The notes under the pieces: generated by a model
Database searches by the model: none
What the model saw: only the letters and a program-made list of their open reading frames with translations
What the model was told of the DNA's origin: nothing
Source: JACMLC01 sp963817025
GTDB lineage: Bacteria > Acidobacteriota > Blastocatellia > Pyrinomonadales > Pyrinomonadaceae
Assembly: GCA_963817025.1 (NCBI GenBank)
Contig: CAWFML010000004.1
Location: 1,364,001 to 1,428,000 of the forward strand
DNA length: 64,000 nt
Direction: 5' to 3'
Translations under genes and position numbers: made by a program
In this document: piece after piece, positions 43,250 through 51,898 of the stretch
How the letters are laid out: each line of letters begins with the position of its first letter
How positions within the stretch are numbered: position 1 is the stretch's first letter

Positions 43250-44080
43250 TTACCTCCCGGCGGGAACCTGTAGCTGGACGCCCTGTTCGCCGTACATGAT
43301 GGTCAGCGGGCCTTGATGGTTCTTGATGCCGTCGGCGCGTGCGCGCTCGATTTCGAGTTGGAGTTCGAGCTTTTTGATCTCAAGCAAAGCGGGGTTAGCA
43401 AAAGTCTGCGCTTCGATCTGCTTGGTCTGGGCCGCGACCTTTGCGGCTTCGAGTCGCGCTTCTTCCGCCTGTTTCTGTTTCTCGTTGGCGACGACGCCGG
43501 AGGCTGCCGCCTCTACCCTGTCGTCAAGAAAGTCCGGGTTGCCGATCTGCACGGATTCAGTGATGAGCAGGAGTTGAGCGCCAAGCTGCGGGCGCAGCGA
43601 TTCGACGATGCGCTTTTGTATCTGCTCCTGATTGGCGTAAATCTCGTAAGCTCCGTAATCCGCGAAAGCATTGCGCGCTTCCGTCTGGACGATGCCTTTC
43701 AAAATCTCGCTGCGCCGCCGGTGTCTTTCCTCTTCAGAGAATCCGTACTTGCGCACGTATTCCATCACCTTCGCGGGGTCTGTGTAAGCCGTGAGAGAAA
43801 TATCCACCTGCAAGGCTGCGTTGTCCTTGCTGGTGACACGCACGGGCGCGCTCTCTGTAAACGATTTGATGTTGACCTCGTAGCTCTTGCGCCCCGGCGC
43901 AACGGTCGTAAACCATCCGTCCGAAGGCGCATAGATACGCTCAATCGCGCCCCACTTCGTCACGACCTGCACGGTGCCTTCCTGCGCGTATTTGATATTC
44001 GAGTAAGTGACCGTGACCCCGATTAAAAGCGTGGCGATAATCAGAATCACCACCGCGATAAAATATTTACCTCTCGGCAT
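43250..44080 (-). CDS. SPFH/Band-7 (prohibitin-like) membrane protein
   Basis: Start at 44080 (MPRGKYFIAVVILIIATLLI) with AAGGAGGCTC upstream; an ATG 18 codons earlier is less likely. One N-terminal membrane helix (residues 6-27) is followed by the Band-7 domain (about 35-200: YAQEGTVQVVTKWGAIERIY, VTSKDNAALQVDISLTAYTD) and a Glu/Ala/Lys-rich coiled coil (about 205-262). Such proteins form ring- or raft-like membrane scaffolds, often around proteases. The only partner seen is the coupled 50-residue membrane protein. Confidence 0.88.
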   Translation of the reverse strand: MPRGKYFIAVVILIIATLLIGVTVTYSNIKYAQEGTVQVVTKWGAIERIYAPSDGWFTTVAPGRKSYEVNIKSFTESAPVRVTSKDNAALQVDISLTAYTDPAKVMEYVRKYGFSEEERHRRRSEILKGIVQTEARNAFADYGAYEIYANQEQIQKRIVESLRPQLGAQLLLITESVQIGNPDFLDDRVEAAASGVVANEKQKQAEEARLEAAKVAAQTKQIEAQTFANPALLEIKKLELQLEIERARADGIKNHQGPLTIMYGEQGVQLQVPAGR

Positions 44081-44211
44081 AGAGCCTCCTTCATTGATAT
44101 TCACTACTTCCGGCCATTCGCCTTTGTTCTTCATAACTGTTTATACGTTGAAACGTTTGACAAAGTTGTGAACTCCGTATGAACAAACTTGAAGGGATTT
44201 GCAAAAGAAAG

Positions 44212-44360
44212 TTTCCCGCAAAGGCGCTGGTGGCGCAAAGCAAGACCACAAAGAAATCATTCATGATAAAGAATGGCTCAACACCTTTGCGTGATTTTCT
44301 TTGCGTCTTTGCGCGAACCGCTCGTTTTCCTTTGCCATGTTTGAAACTGACCCGCCACTA
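44212..44360. repeat. Family B repeat copy
   Basis: TTTCCCGCAAAGGCGCTGG at left, TTTGCGTCTTTGCGCGAA toward the right, and the family end TTTGAAACTGACCCGCCACT at 44340-44359. It accounts for part of the 44081-44701 gap. Confidence 0.65.
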
Positions 44361-44596
44361 AGTTTTTCATTGCATTTTGCAACGAAGAGGCGTAAAAGGG
44401 GCTTGCTTTCTCAATAACGCTCACGACAGCAGCCCCTCGCCTCTCGCAAGTTTCTACCCCCAACTCGCAGTCATGGCCGCGCAGGACGCACATGAGAAGG
44501 ATTTATTCGGCACAATATATAGTTCGGCGCGTGAGTCTGAGCTAAAATTTTTGTGTGCGTTTGAGACAACTTGATAGTCTTAAACGGAGACCTCAA

Positions 44597-44683
44597 ATGC
44601 AGCATGGGTTGACAGCTTCAAGACATTCCGAAAACCAACCCGAAAGCAATAGCTCATCGAATCAACTCTCACACCCTCTTTGA
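44597..44683 (+). CDS. Possible 28-residue upstream open frame
   Basis: ATG at 44597 has ACGGAGAC upstream. The peptide (MQHGLTASRHSENQP…) is polar and Ser-rich and stops 18 bases before the next gene's start. It could be a leader peptide or chance. Low confidence. Confidence 0.25.
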   Translation: MQHGLTASRHSENQPESNSSSNQLSHPL

Positions 44684-44701
44684 AGGGGAAAGGATTCTCA
44701 C

Positions 44702-45472
44702 ATGAAACGCTTGTTCAGTTTACGCTTTGCAGTAGTATTGCTGCTCATTCTGGCGGCTGCCGCCGCGAGCGTGGTCGGCTGGTCATCTAAAAAAGACAAG
44801 TCAGGCGACGCAGTTCGCACCGAAAATAAGACCCGCGCCCTGATAGTCGAGGAGGTAACGGAGGCGGAAAGAATTCCCGGAATCGAGCAGACTCAATCAA
44901 GGCGATTAAAGGTCACTGTGAGAAATGGGTATAGCAAACCTGTGGTGGCTTATTCGTTTCGACAAATGGATAGTTCGAAACGGAAAGAGGATATTCACGG
45001 CATTACGACAAACGGGGCGACTATCGGCTGGAAGTTGGCCCCAAACGGAACCGATGACACACGTTTCTCCATCGCAGCGAAAGGTGAAATCGTTCTCATC
45101 CTCATGGCTGTTTTATTGGAAGATGGAACCGGCGATGGCGATGCCGAAGCACTCGCTAGCTTGAGAAACCACCGTGCCGGAGTAAAAGCGGCATATCAAG
45201 AAATTGTTACGATGCTCCGTCAAGCGGTAGCCCCCGGCGAAACGTTGGCTGATGGCGCTGCGCTTCAGTCATTGAAGAACGAAATTGAATCAATACCGGA
45301 AGGGAACGTTTTCCTAACGGACTTCCCGGCAGGTGTCGTTGACGGCAAAGCTCTGGTCGCCTTTGAGATTAAGGAGTTTGAAGACCGGCTTCGTTCCGGG
45401 CGGGAGTCTGACTATCGCGCGGGAATAAAAAAGATACTCTCACAAATTGAAGGCTATCTTGCTCAACTGTAA
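44702..45472 (+). CDS. Exported or membrane-anchored protein, function unknown
   Basis: GAAGGGGAAAGGA precedes the ATG. Residues 1-28 form a signal peptide or anchor (RFAVVLLLILAAAAASVVGW). The mature 225 residues have a beta-rich first half (RRLKVTVRNGYSKPVVAYSF) and a helical second half ending in a charged helix. No family recognised. Codon use looks like that of its neighbours. Confidence 0.65.
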   Translation: MKRLFSLRFAVVLLLILAAAAASVVGWSSKKDKSGDAVRTENKTRALIVEEVTEAERIPGIEQTQSRRLKVTVRNGYSKPVVAYSFRQMDSSKRKEDIHGITTNGATIGWKLAPNGTDDTRFSIAAKGEIVLILMAVLLEDGTGDGDAEALASLRNHRAGVKAAYQEIVTMLRQAVAPGETLADGAALQSLKNEIESIPEGNVFLTDFPAGVVDGKALVAFEIKEFEDRLRSGRESDYRAGIKKILSQIEGYLAQL

Positions 45473-45515
45473 GTAAAGCTTTCCTCTCTCACAGTCTACC
45501 TCAAAGGCAAAAATC

Positions 45516-45914
45516 ATGAAAAAAATGATCGCGTACCTGCTTGCGCTCCTCGCGCTTGGGATGCTCCATACTACTGTGGCTTACAGCAATTGTAACGCCT
45601 CATGGACATCAAGTATCCAGACACACGGCTGTCCCAGTCCTTACAAAATCCAGTTCTGGACGATCAATTGGGCGGATGGCAACATTTCACAAAAGCAAAA
45701 CGACGTAAACGTCTGTGCAAATAGGTGCGCAGTCTCCGCACGATATTTAGCAGGCGGCCACCCAGCTAATCGAAAATTGTTCCAAAGGTTTAGGCAAAAA
45801 AGGAAGCGTCACGCTCGCCCCGAACGTGACGCTTCCCTTCCCCCCTTGCCCACTCAAGTCCGCGCTGGATTTAGCGAGCCGCGACCGGAATGTCGCCAGC
45901 CTTGCCCCAGTTGA
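45516..45914 (+). CDS. Small exported Cys-containing protein, 3' end doubtful
   Basis: CTCAAAGGC upstream of the ATG is a weak ribosome binding site; the signal peptide is clear (MIAYLLALLALGMLHTTVAYS). The mature N-terminal 55 residues contain NCNASW, HGCPSPY and VCANRCAVS. After about residue 76 the frame becomes Arg/Pro-rich and runs through a strong terminator and into the 3' end of the opposite gene. This suggests a frameshift or truncation and a shorter true product. Confidence 0.5.
   Translation: MKKMIAYLLALLALGMLHTTVAYSNCNASWTSSIQTHGCPSPYKIQFWTINWADGNISQKQNDVNVCANRCAVSARYLAGGHPANRKLFQRFRQKRKRHARPERDASLPPLPTQVRAGFSEPRPECRQPCPS
45793..45840 (-). terminator. Terminator of the leftward delta-60 gene
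   Basis: Minus strand: GAAGCGTCACG at 45835-45825 pairs with its complement at 45813-45803, followed by CCTTTTTTGCC. It begins about 35 bases after the stop codon. Confidence 0.85.
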
Positions 45915-48069
45915 CAGAACGCATGCCGCCTGTCGTCTGCTGCATGTACCACGCGCCGTTGCGAAAGACCGCAAAGTCATTCTTACTGTCGCCGTCGTAG
46001 TCGCCCGCGACCGGAACGTCCGTCGAGAGTCCGAACTGGAAAACGCGGAAGCCTGCGCTCGTTTGATTCAGATACCACGCTCCATCCGAAGGACGAAAGA
46101 CTGCTATGTCAGCCTTGCCGTCGCCGTCATAGTCGCCCTGCACCGGAACATCGCCCGCTTGACCGAACTCGACCGCGCCGTAGTTGATTTCCGGGTCGGG
46201 CGAGGTGTACCAGATGCCCGTAGAGGGTCTGAACACGGCCATCTCAGTCCTGCCGTCGCCGTTATAATCAGCCGCCACAGGGATGTCACCTTCGATGCCG
46301 AGATTGACCGCCTGCACTGCTCCGTTCGAACTGTTGTAGACATACCAGTAGCCATTCGAGGGACGAAAGACTGCGAGGTCTGCGCGCCCGTCGTTATCAA
46401 AATCGCCGCGCACGGGAAGGTCGTCTGCGAGTCCCCACTGCTGGCCCCTGAGTGTGTCATTCGAGCTGTTGAGAATGTACCAGTCGCCGCTGCGAAACAC
46501 AGCCACATCCGTCTTGCCGTCGCCGTCATAATCCGCTGGCACAAGCTTGTCGTCCGCCGTGCCGAACTGCACTGCCTTCGGAGCCGCGCACGAACAGTTC
46601 TGATACCACGCGCCCTGACGATAGACAGCGACATCCGATTTGCCGTCGGCGTCGAAGTCAATGCTGGTGGGCGAAGCCGCGCGGCCATCCGGCGTATAGC
46701 GCAGGACAGCGAAATCTTCATTGACCACAGGCGAGACGCTGACCTGCGTGTAACCCGCCGCCACAACTTTGCCGTCCGGCTGGAGGGCTACGCCCCAGGC
46801 AAGGTCAACGCCGTTGCCGCTCGCAATCGCCGTGATGATTTTGCCGCAACTGCCGAAAGCGGTGTCGAGCGTGCCGTTCGCGTTATAGCGCGCGAGCGCG
46901 AAATCTTCATTGACGCCGTTCGTGCCCGTGCGCGCGAAACCGGCGGCAACGATCTTGTTGTCAGGCTGAAGCGCGAGGGCATGGATTTGGTCTTCATTAT
47001 TGCCGATGGCTGTGACGGCCCTGCCGTTCGTGCCAAAGGTCGTGTCCACCGCGCCGTTTTCGTTGTAACGAACCAACGTGAAATCAAGAAAGCTGGCGCG
47101 CATGCTGATGCCGCCGACGACGATCTTGGTCAGGTCGCCGAATTTCTGAATCACTACGTCGCGGGCCGCATCTGTCGCGCTGATATTAGTGATAGCTTTT
47201 CCGTCAGTGTCGAAAGTAGTGTCGAGCGTGCCGTTGGTGTTGTAGCGCGCAACTGCGATGTCGTCATTGAACGAGCCGCCGCCCGCGTTAAACCGGGTCG
47301 AGCCTGCGACGACGATTTTATCTTCGCCATTCGCTAGTCTCTGAATCGCCACGCCTGAAGCATTGTCAATGCTGCTCTGGATGGAGGTGATGACGATGCC
47401 GTCCGTGTCAAAGGTCGTGTCGAGCGAGCCGTCCGCGTTGTAACGCACGACGGCGAAATCTTGGCCGCTGCTCCCGGCGGCGACAATTTTTTCCTCGCCG
47501 TTGATGGTTTGGATGGTGACGGCGTTTGCCACATCGAACACTCCGGTTGCGCCGACAGGCGTGTTGGCAGAGCCGTCCGAATCAAAAGAAGTGTCAAGCG
47601 AGCCGTCCGTGTTGAGGCGTACGACGCTGAAGTTGGCTTCGCTGCCGACGATGACACCACCGGCGACGACGATCTTGCCGTCTGCTTGAAGCGTTATCGC
47701 GTTGATCGACTCGCCCGAAGGACTCAGATTGACAACCTTCTTGCCGCCCGTGCCGAATGTTTGATCCGGCGTCCCGTCCGCGTTGTAACGCGCCACCGCA
47801 GTATCAAAGTCCGCGTTGTTGTAGCTCGCGCCCGCGACCACGATCTTTCCGTCGGGCTGCACGGCGACGGCAAAGCCTTTATCGCTCGCATTCCCAATCG
47901 GAGTGATAGCCTTTCCGTTCGTGCCGAATGTTTTATCCAGATTGCCTACCGCAAAGGTGGACGCAGCCGCTGCCCCAAGCAACGCGGCAACGGTCATCAG
48001 GCGTGAGAAAAGTTTGGAAACTACTCGTTTCCGCCCGTGTTGCTCTGTTAAGTTAGAATATGAAAACAT
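45871..48069 (-). CDS. Exported delta-60 repeat protein with FG-GAP/VCBS tail
   Basis: Start at 48069 (MFSYSNLTEQHGRKRVVSK) with AAGGAGAGAG upstream; an ATG ten codons earlier is less likely. The signal sequence LMTVAALLGAAAASTFA lies unusually far in (residues 24-41). About eight delta-60 repeats (AVQPDGKIVVAGASYNNADF, YNADGSLDTTFDTDG) precede six to seven FG-GAP/VCBS repeats. It ends DIPVAAR, unlike the YIP ending of the other tails. Architecture matches the gene at 17291-19489, so the two are probably paralogues. Likely outside the cell; role unknown. Confidence 0.85.
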   Translation of the reverse strand: MFSYSNLTEQHGRKRVVSKLFSRLMTVAALLGAAAASTFAVGNLDKTFGTNGKAITPIGNASDKGFAVAVQPDGKIVVAGASYNNADFDTAVARYNADGTPDQTFGTGGKKVVNLSPSGESINAITLQADGKIVVAGGVIVGSEANFSVVRLNTDGSLDTSFDSDGSANTPVGATGVFDVANAVTIQTINGEEKIVAAGSSGQDFAVVRYNADGSLDTTFDTDGIVITSIQSSIDNASGVAIQRLANGEDKIVVAGSTRFNAGGGSFNDDIAVARYNTNGTLDTTFDTDGKAITNISATDAARDVVIQKFGDLTKIVVGGISMRASFLDFTLVRYNENGAVDTTFGTNGRAVTAIGNNEDQIHALALQPDNKIVAAGFARTGTNGVNEDFALARYNANGTLDTAFGSCGKIITAIASGNGVDLAWGVALQPDGKVVAAGYTQVSVSPVVNEDFAVLRYTPDGRAASPTSIDFDADGKSDVAVYRQGAWYQNCSCAAPKAVQFGTADDKLVPADYDGDGKTDVAVFRSGDWYILNSSNDTLRGQQWGLADDLPVRGDFDNDGRADLAVFRPSNGYWYVYNSSNGAVQAVNLGIEGDIPVAADYNGDGRTEMAVFRPSTGIWYTSPDPEINYGAVEFGQAGDVPVQGDYDGDGKADIAVFRPSDGAWYLNQTSAGFRVFQFGLSTDVPVAGDYDGDSKNDFAVFRNGAWYMQQTTGGMRSVNWGKAGDIPVAAR

Positions 48070-48208
48070 GACGCTCTCTCCTTCATTCATGCAATCCAAA
48101 AATTATTGCCCGGATTATGTCTTCCACTCTCTAACGCGCAGAATTTTTGGAAATGGTATCTCGGAGAGAAGATAAAAAGTTTGTGGCAGGTAAAAGAACC
48201 AAAAGAGG

Positions 48209-48277
48209 TTTCCCGCAAAGGCGCAAAGGCGCAAAGAAGACATGTAAGTTCTTCTTTGCGCCTTTGCGGGAAACCTT
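48209..48277. repeat. Family B repeat, compact copy
   Basis: TTTCCCGCAAAGGCGCAAAG and its complement CTTTGCGCCTTTGCGGGAAA with a short centre: the cleanest long palindrome of the family. It could also act as a terminator for the gene ending at 48289. Confidence 0.7.
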
Positions 48278-48288
48278 CGTCTAGTCGT

Positions 48289-51200
48289 TTATGGAATGTA
48301 GCCTGAAGGAACCGGCACGTCGCCGTTCATGCCGAACACCACTCCCCTAAAGCCTGCGGTGCTTTGCTGTATGTACCAGGAGCCTTCGGACGGGCGAAAC
48401 ACTGCGAGGTCGAATTTGCCGTCGCCGTCGTAATCTCCCGGCGCGGGAATATCCGTTGCGACGCCGAACGCCTGCCCGCCAAATCCGGCAGTGCTCTGCA
48501 TCAAGTACCAAGTCCTATCCGAGGGACGGAAGACAGCCAGATCGTATTTGCCATCGCCGTCATAATCGCCCGCGACCGGCTTGTCGCCGTTCAGGCCGAA
48601 GTTCTGCGAGCGCATCATGCCGTTAGAGCTTTGCAGGATATACCAGTTGCCCTCCGCAGGACGAAAGACTGCAAAGTCCGCGCGGCCATCTCCATCATAA
48701 TCACCGGGCGCGACGAGGTCTCCGGCAGCCCCCCACGCGACAGCCCTGAAGCCAGCCGCGCTTTGCTGCAAGTACCAAGTGTTATCCGTCGGACGAAAGA
48801 CCGCGATGTCCGTCTTGCCGTCGCCGTCATAATCTCCGGCCACGGGGACATCTGCGCCGAGGCCAAAATTCTGCGCGACGAATGCCCCGTTCGAGCTATT
48901 CATGATGTACCAGTTATTGTCTGAAGGACGAAAGACTGCTAAGTCCGTTTTGCCGTCGCCGTCGAAATCTCCCGGCGCGATCTTGTCTCCGTTGAGGCCG
49001 AAGTTTTGGCCCGTGAAAGTATTGTTAGAGCTGCGGGTGATATACCAGGTGCCGTCAGTGGGGCGAAAGACAGAGACATCTGTCTTGCCGTCGCCGTCAA
49101 AATCCGCGACCACAGAGCCGGGCTGTAGATTCATCTCGTAGATGCTGCGCCCGTGTGTGGCGATACGCAGCAGGCGATGCGATTTGTGAATCGCCATGTC
49201 AAAGACCGCGACGCGCGGCAGACCGTTGCTGAAAGGCAACCACGTCGCGCCGCCGTCCGTCGAGCGATAGACGCCGATGTCCGTGCCCGCGTAAAGATGA
49301 TTGGAATTGGTCGGGTCAACCGCAAACGCGCTGACGGGAATATCAGGAATGCCCGTTCCGGCAGGCGTCCACGTCGGCGCAGCGTTTGAAAGATTCGTCG
49401 TCTTCCAGACGTGCTGCCCGTCAAGCACGCCAAAGCCTGAGAGCGCGACGTATGCCGTCTCAGAATTGTTCGGGTCAATCACCGTGCGCCCCACAAAACG
49501 GGGGGGAATTGGCCCTGTGATATTCGTCAACGTGGTCGAGCCTGTCGCGGTGGCAAACACTCTGCCGTCGGTCAGCCCGATGATACGCACGTTGTCATTC
49601 TGCGGCGAGATGCCTATGGCGCTGACGCGCGCAGAAAAAGGAGCCTGACTCACGACAGTCATCGTCGTGCCCCTGTTGTCTGAGCGATAGAGACGATTCG
49701 TGCCCATGTAAAGCGTGTTCGGATTGCCCGGCCCGCGCGTGAGCGGCGCGTAGAAAAGCGTGGCATCCGTGCAGGCGATGCCGTTAGCCGTGCCGCCGCA
49801 GCCCAAGAACGTCCCGCCTTGCAGCGTTCCCGCAGGATTGACCGTCGAGATGCGATTAAATCCGATCTGCGTGTTCGTCTGGTTAAAGAACGTGTGATAC
49901 ATCGTGACGTTGACGTTGTCGGCAGCGTTCTGGTCAATCACGCTCTGCCCGCCGTCGCCGCCCACCGCGCGCACCCATGTGTTATCGGGCCGTAAAAACT
50001 CTGTGCCGTTGTCCTGCGTCCCGCCAATCGAGAAAAACTTGTCCAACGGATGCAGAGAGATGCTCTGAAACTGCGTCGCGCTGAACTGCGTGTTGTTCAG
50101 GTTAAGCCAACTCGCTCCCTGATCTATGGATTTCCAGATGCCGCCGTCGCTGCCGAAATAGATGACGGATGGATTCGACGGCGCGACGGTGATGACATGC
50201 GTGTCCACGTGCAGGCCCGTCGCACTCGTCGTAAAAGAAGTTCCGCCGTTGATAGATTTTCTAAAGACCGCTGCGGGCGAGCCGCCCAGATAAATCAGAT
50301 TGGCGTCCGCCTGATCAATGGCGACGGCGATGTCATAAAAACACTGCGGGTTACAGAAGCCGTTGGCCGCAGCTATCGCAGTTGACCAAGTCTCGCCGCC
50401 GTCAACGGATTTTCTGAGTTCGCCGTTGTTCGTCCCCGTCGCTGCCAGCACGGTCACGACTGAGCCGACCTTGTTGATGGCTAACTCTGCGCGGATAAAT
50501 CCCGTCGCCGTTCCGAGCGGGAGAGTCTGCGTAAAGGTCGGAGCGGCATCGAGCGCATTGGTCGTCAGATAGACGCCTCCGTCTCCCACGCCCGCCAGCC
50601 CGTACACCGAGCAGATCAAGCGATTGGGATTGCCCGGCTCCCATACCATGTCCACGACCGAGCGGTCGCCCACAGTGTCCACCGTGAGCCTGGTAAAAGT
50701 CGGAGAGGCCGCGAGCGCGTTGGTCGTGCGATAGAGGCCGCGAAGAGCCGGAGCGGGCAGTTGGGATCCACCTATCCCGCCATTGCCCGAAGTCGAGGAA
50801 GCAAACAGGATGTTCGGATTTGTCGGGTGGACCAGAATCTCGCTGACCGCGCGCCCCAAGAAAACGTCGCCGCCGATGCCGTCCGAGTTGATTGGCCCGG
50901 CAACGACAGGAGTCGTGTCTGCGTTTGTGATGCGATAGATGCCGACGCCGAAAAAGCTGTCGCCGGAGAACTGCGGCTCGCCCGTGCCGACGAAGACGAT
51001 GGTCGGGTCAGACGGAGCGATGGCGACCGAGCCGATGGCTAAAGAGAGCGCGCCGTCAAGCAACGGCGTCCATGTCGTGCCGCCGTCGAGCGTGCGATAT
51101 AGTCCGCCCTGCGCAGTGCCTACATAAGCGATATTAGGATTGGTCGGATGAACCGCGATGGCGGTCGTGCGCCCGCTGACGGGGGCCGTGATGCCTGTCG

Positions 51201-51603
51201 TTTGCCCGTTCGGAATCGGGGCCGGGCCAATAGCTTTCCAGCTTCTCGCGGCGACAGCCTGCACGCGATTCTGCGCCACCATCTCCATCTCCTGTCGCTT
51301 CATGGCATAGATGGCGCGGACGCGCGAATCCGCACGCGTGTAAGGAAAGCCGCGCAGGAAATTGACATGCTCGTCGCGCTTTAAGAGAAAGTCGCGCTTG
51401 TTGACGTTTGCGCCTGCAAAGTCTGGCAGGTCGGGGTCTAAGCCTTCCTGTCCTTCAATTCCTGTCTGACTGCTCTGCGGCGCAGGAGAGGTCGGTGGCG
51501 CAGGAGGTTTCTCCTTCTTATTCTGCCCCACGGCGCGAGACGGCAGCACGAACATGGACAGCGTGAGAGCTGCCAGCAAAAGCAGAGCGACATTCTTTCT
51601 CAT
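48289..51603 (-). CDS. Exported BNR/sortilin-type beta-propeller protein with FG-GAP/VCBS tail
   Basis: Start at 51603 (MRKNVALLLLAALTLSMFVL) with GAGGGAAC upstream; twelve codons earlier is less likely. After the signal peptide and a Pro/Lys linker, about 700 residues carry Asp-box motifs of the form xDGGxTW (TLDGGTTWTPL, VDGGETWSTA, STDGGATWLPF), as in sialidase, YCF48/Hcf136 and sortilin propellers. Seven or eight FG-GAP/VCBS repeats follow, ending VPSGYIP. Likely secreted. No catalytic sialidase residues were identified. It resembles the gene at 59441, which lacks signal and tail. Confidence 0.87.
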   Translation of the reverse strand: MRKNVALLLLAALTLSMFVLPSRAVGQNKKEKPPAPPTSPAPQSSQTGIEGQEGLDPDLPDFAGANVNKRDFLLKRDEHVNFLRGFPYTRADSRVRAIYAMKRQEMEMVAQNRVQAVAARSWKAIGPAPIPNGQTTGITAPVSGRTTAIAVHPTNPNIAYVGTAQGGLYRTLDGGTTWTPLLDGALSLAIGSVAIAPSDPTIVFVGTGEPQFSGDSFFGVGIYRITNADTTPVVAGPINSDGIGGDVFLGRAVSEILVHPTNPNILFASSTSGNGGIGGSQLPAPALRGLYRTTNALAASPTFTRLTVDTVGDRSVVDMVWEPGNPNRLICSVYGLAGVGDGGVYLTTNALDAAPTFTQTLPLGTATGFIRAELAINKVGSVVTVLAATGTNNGELRKSVDGGETWSTAIAAANGFCNPQCFYDIAVAIDQADANLIYLGGSPAAVFRKSINGGTSFTTSATGLHVDTHVITVAPSNPSVIYFGSDGGIWKSIDQGASWLNLNNTQFSATQFQSISLHPLDKFFSIGGTQDNGTEFLRPDNTWVRAVGGDGGQSVIDQNAADNVNVTMYHTFFNQTNTQIGFNRISTVNPAGTLQGGTFLGCGGTANGIACTDATLFYAPLTRGPGNPNTLYMGTNRLYRSDNRGTTMTVVSQAPFSARVSAIGISPQNDNVRIIGLTDGRVFATATGSTTLTNITGPIPPRFVGRTVIDPNNSETAYVALSGFGVLDGQHVWKTTNLSNAAPTWTPAGTGIPDIPVSAFAVDPTNSNHLYAGTDIGVYRSTDGGATWLPFSNGLPRVAVFDMAIHKSHRLLRIATHGRSIYEMNLQPGSVVADFDGDGKTDVSVFRPTDGTWYITRSSNNTFTGQNFGLNGDKIAPGDFDGDGKTDLAVFRPSDNNWYIMNSSNGAFVAQNFGLGADVPVAGDYDGDGKTDIAVFRPTDNTWYLQQSAAGFRAVAWGAAGDLVAPGDYDGDGRADFAVFRPAEGNWYILQSSNGMMRSQNFGLNGDKPVAGDYDGDGKYDLAVFRPSDRTWYLMQSTAGFGGQAFGVATDIPAPGDYDGDGKFDLAVFRPSEGSWYIQQSTAGFRGVVFGMNGDVPVPSGYIP

Positions 51604-51706
51604 CGGTAAAGTTCCCTCTAGCTCACAAAGGAGCGGCAAAGTTATGTTAAGTCTGGATGTGACGGAAAACTGACTATTTCGATCTTCAAGAAGCTAAGCG
51701 ATTCAA

Positions 51707-51803
51707 CCCTTTGCGCCTTGAGTCTTTTTTTGTTTGCGCCTTTACGAGAAACGTTGCGGGTTCGCGCTGGTGGCGCAAAGTTGAAACCTAAGGCGCAAAG
51801 AAG
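51707..51803. repeat. Family B repeat copy, arms in reverse order
   Basis: CTTTGCGCCTTGAGTC and GCGCCTTTACGAGAAA come first, then GCGCTGGTGGCGCAAAG and AAGGCGCAAAGAAG. Confidence 0.55.
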
Positions 51804-51898
51804 AACTGCTTTCTAACATTGAAAACTGCATTCCAGCATTGAAACAGGCTCTCAATATACTTCTTCTTTTTCTTTATGTCTCTACTGCCGGTGCGCGT

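Noticed and set aside
45826..47337. 503-codon plus-strand frame opposite the delta-60 gene
   Set aside because: It mirrors the repeat array of the real gene and its product (AVAVII, RDRNV patterns) is a frame artefact.
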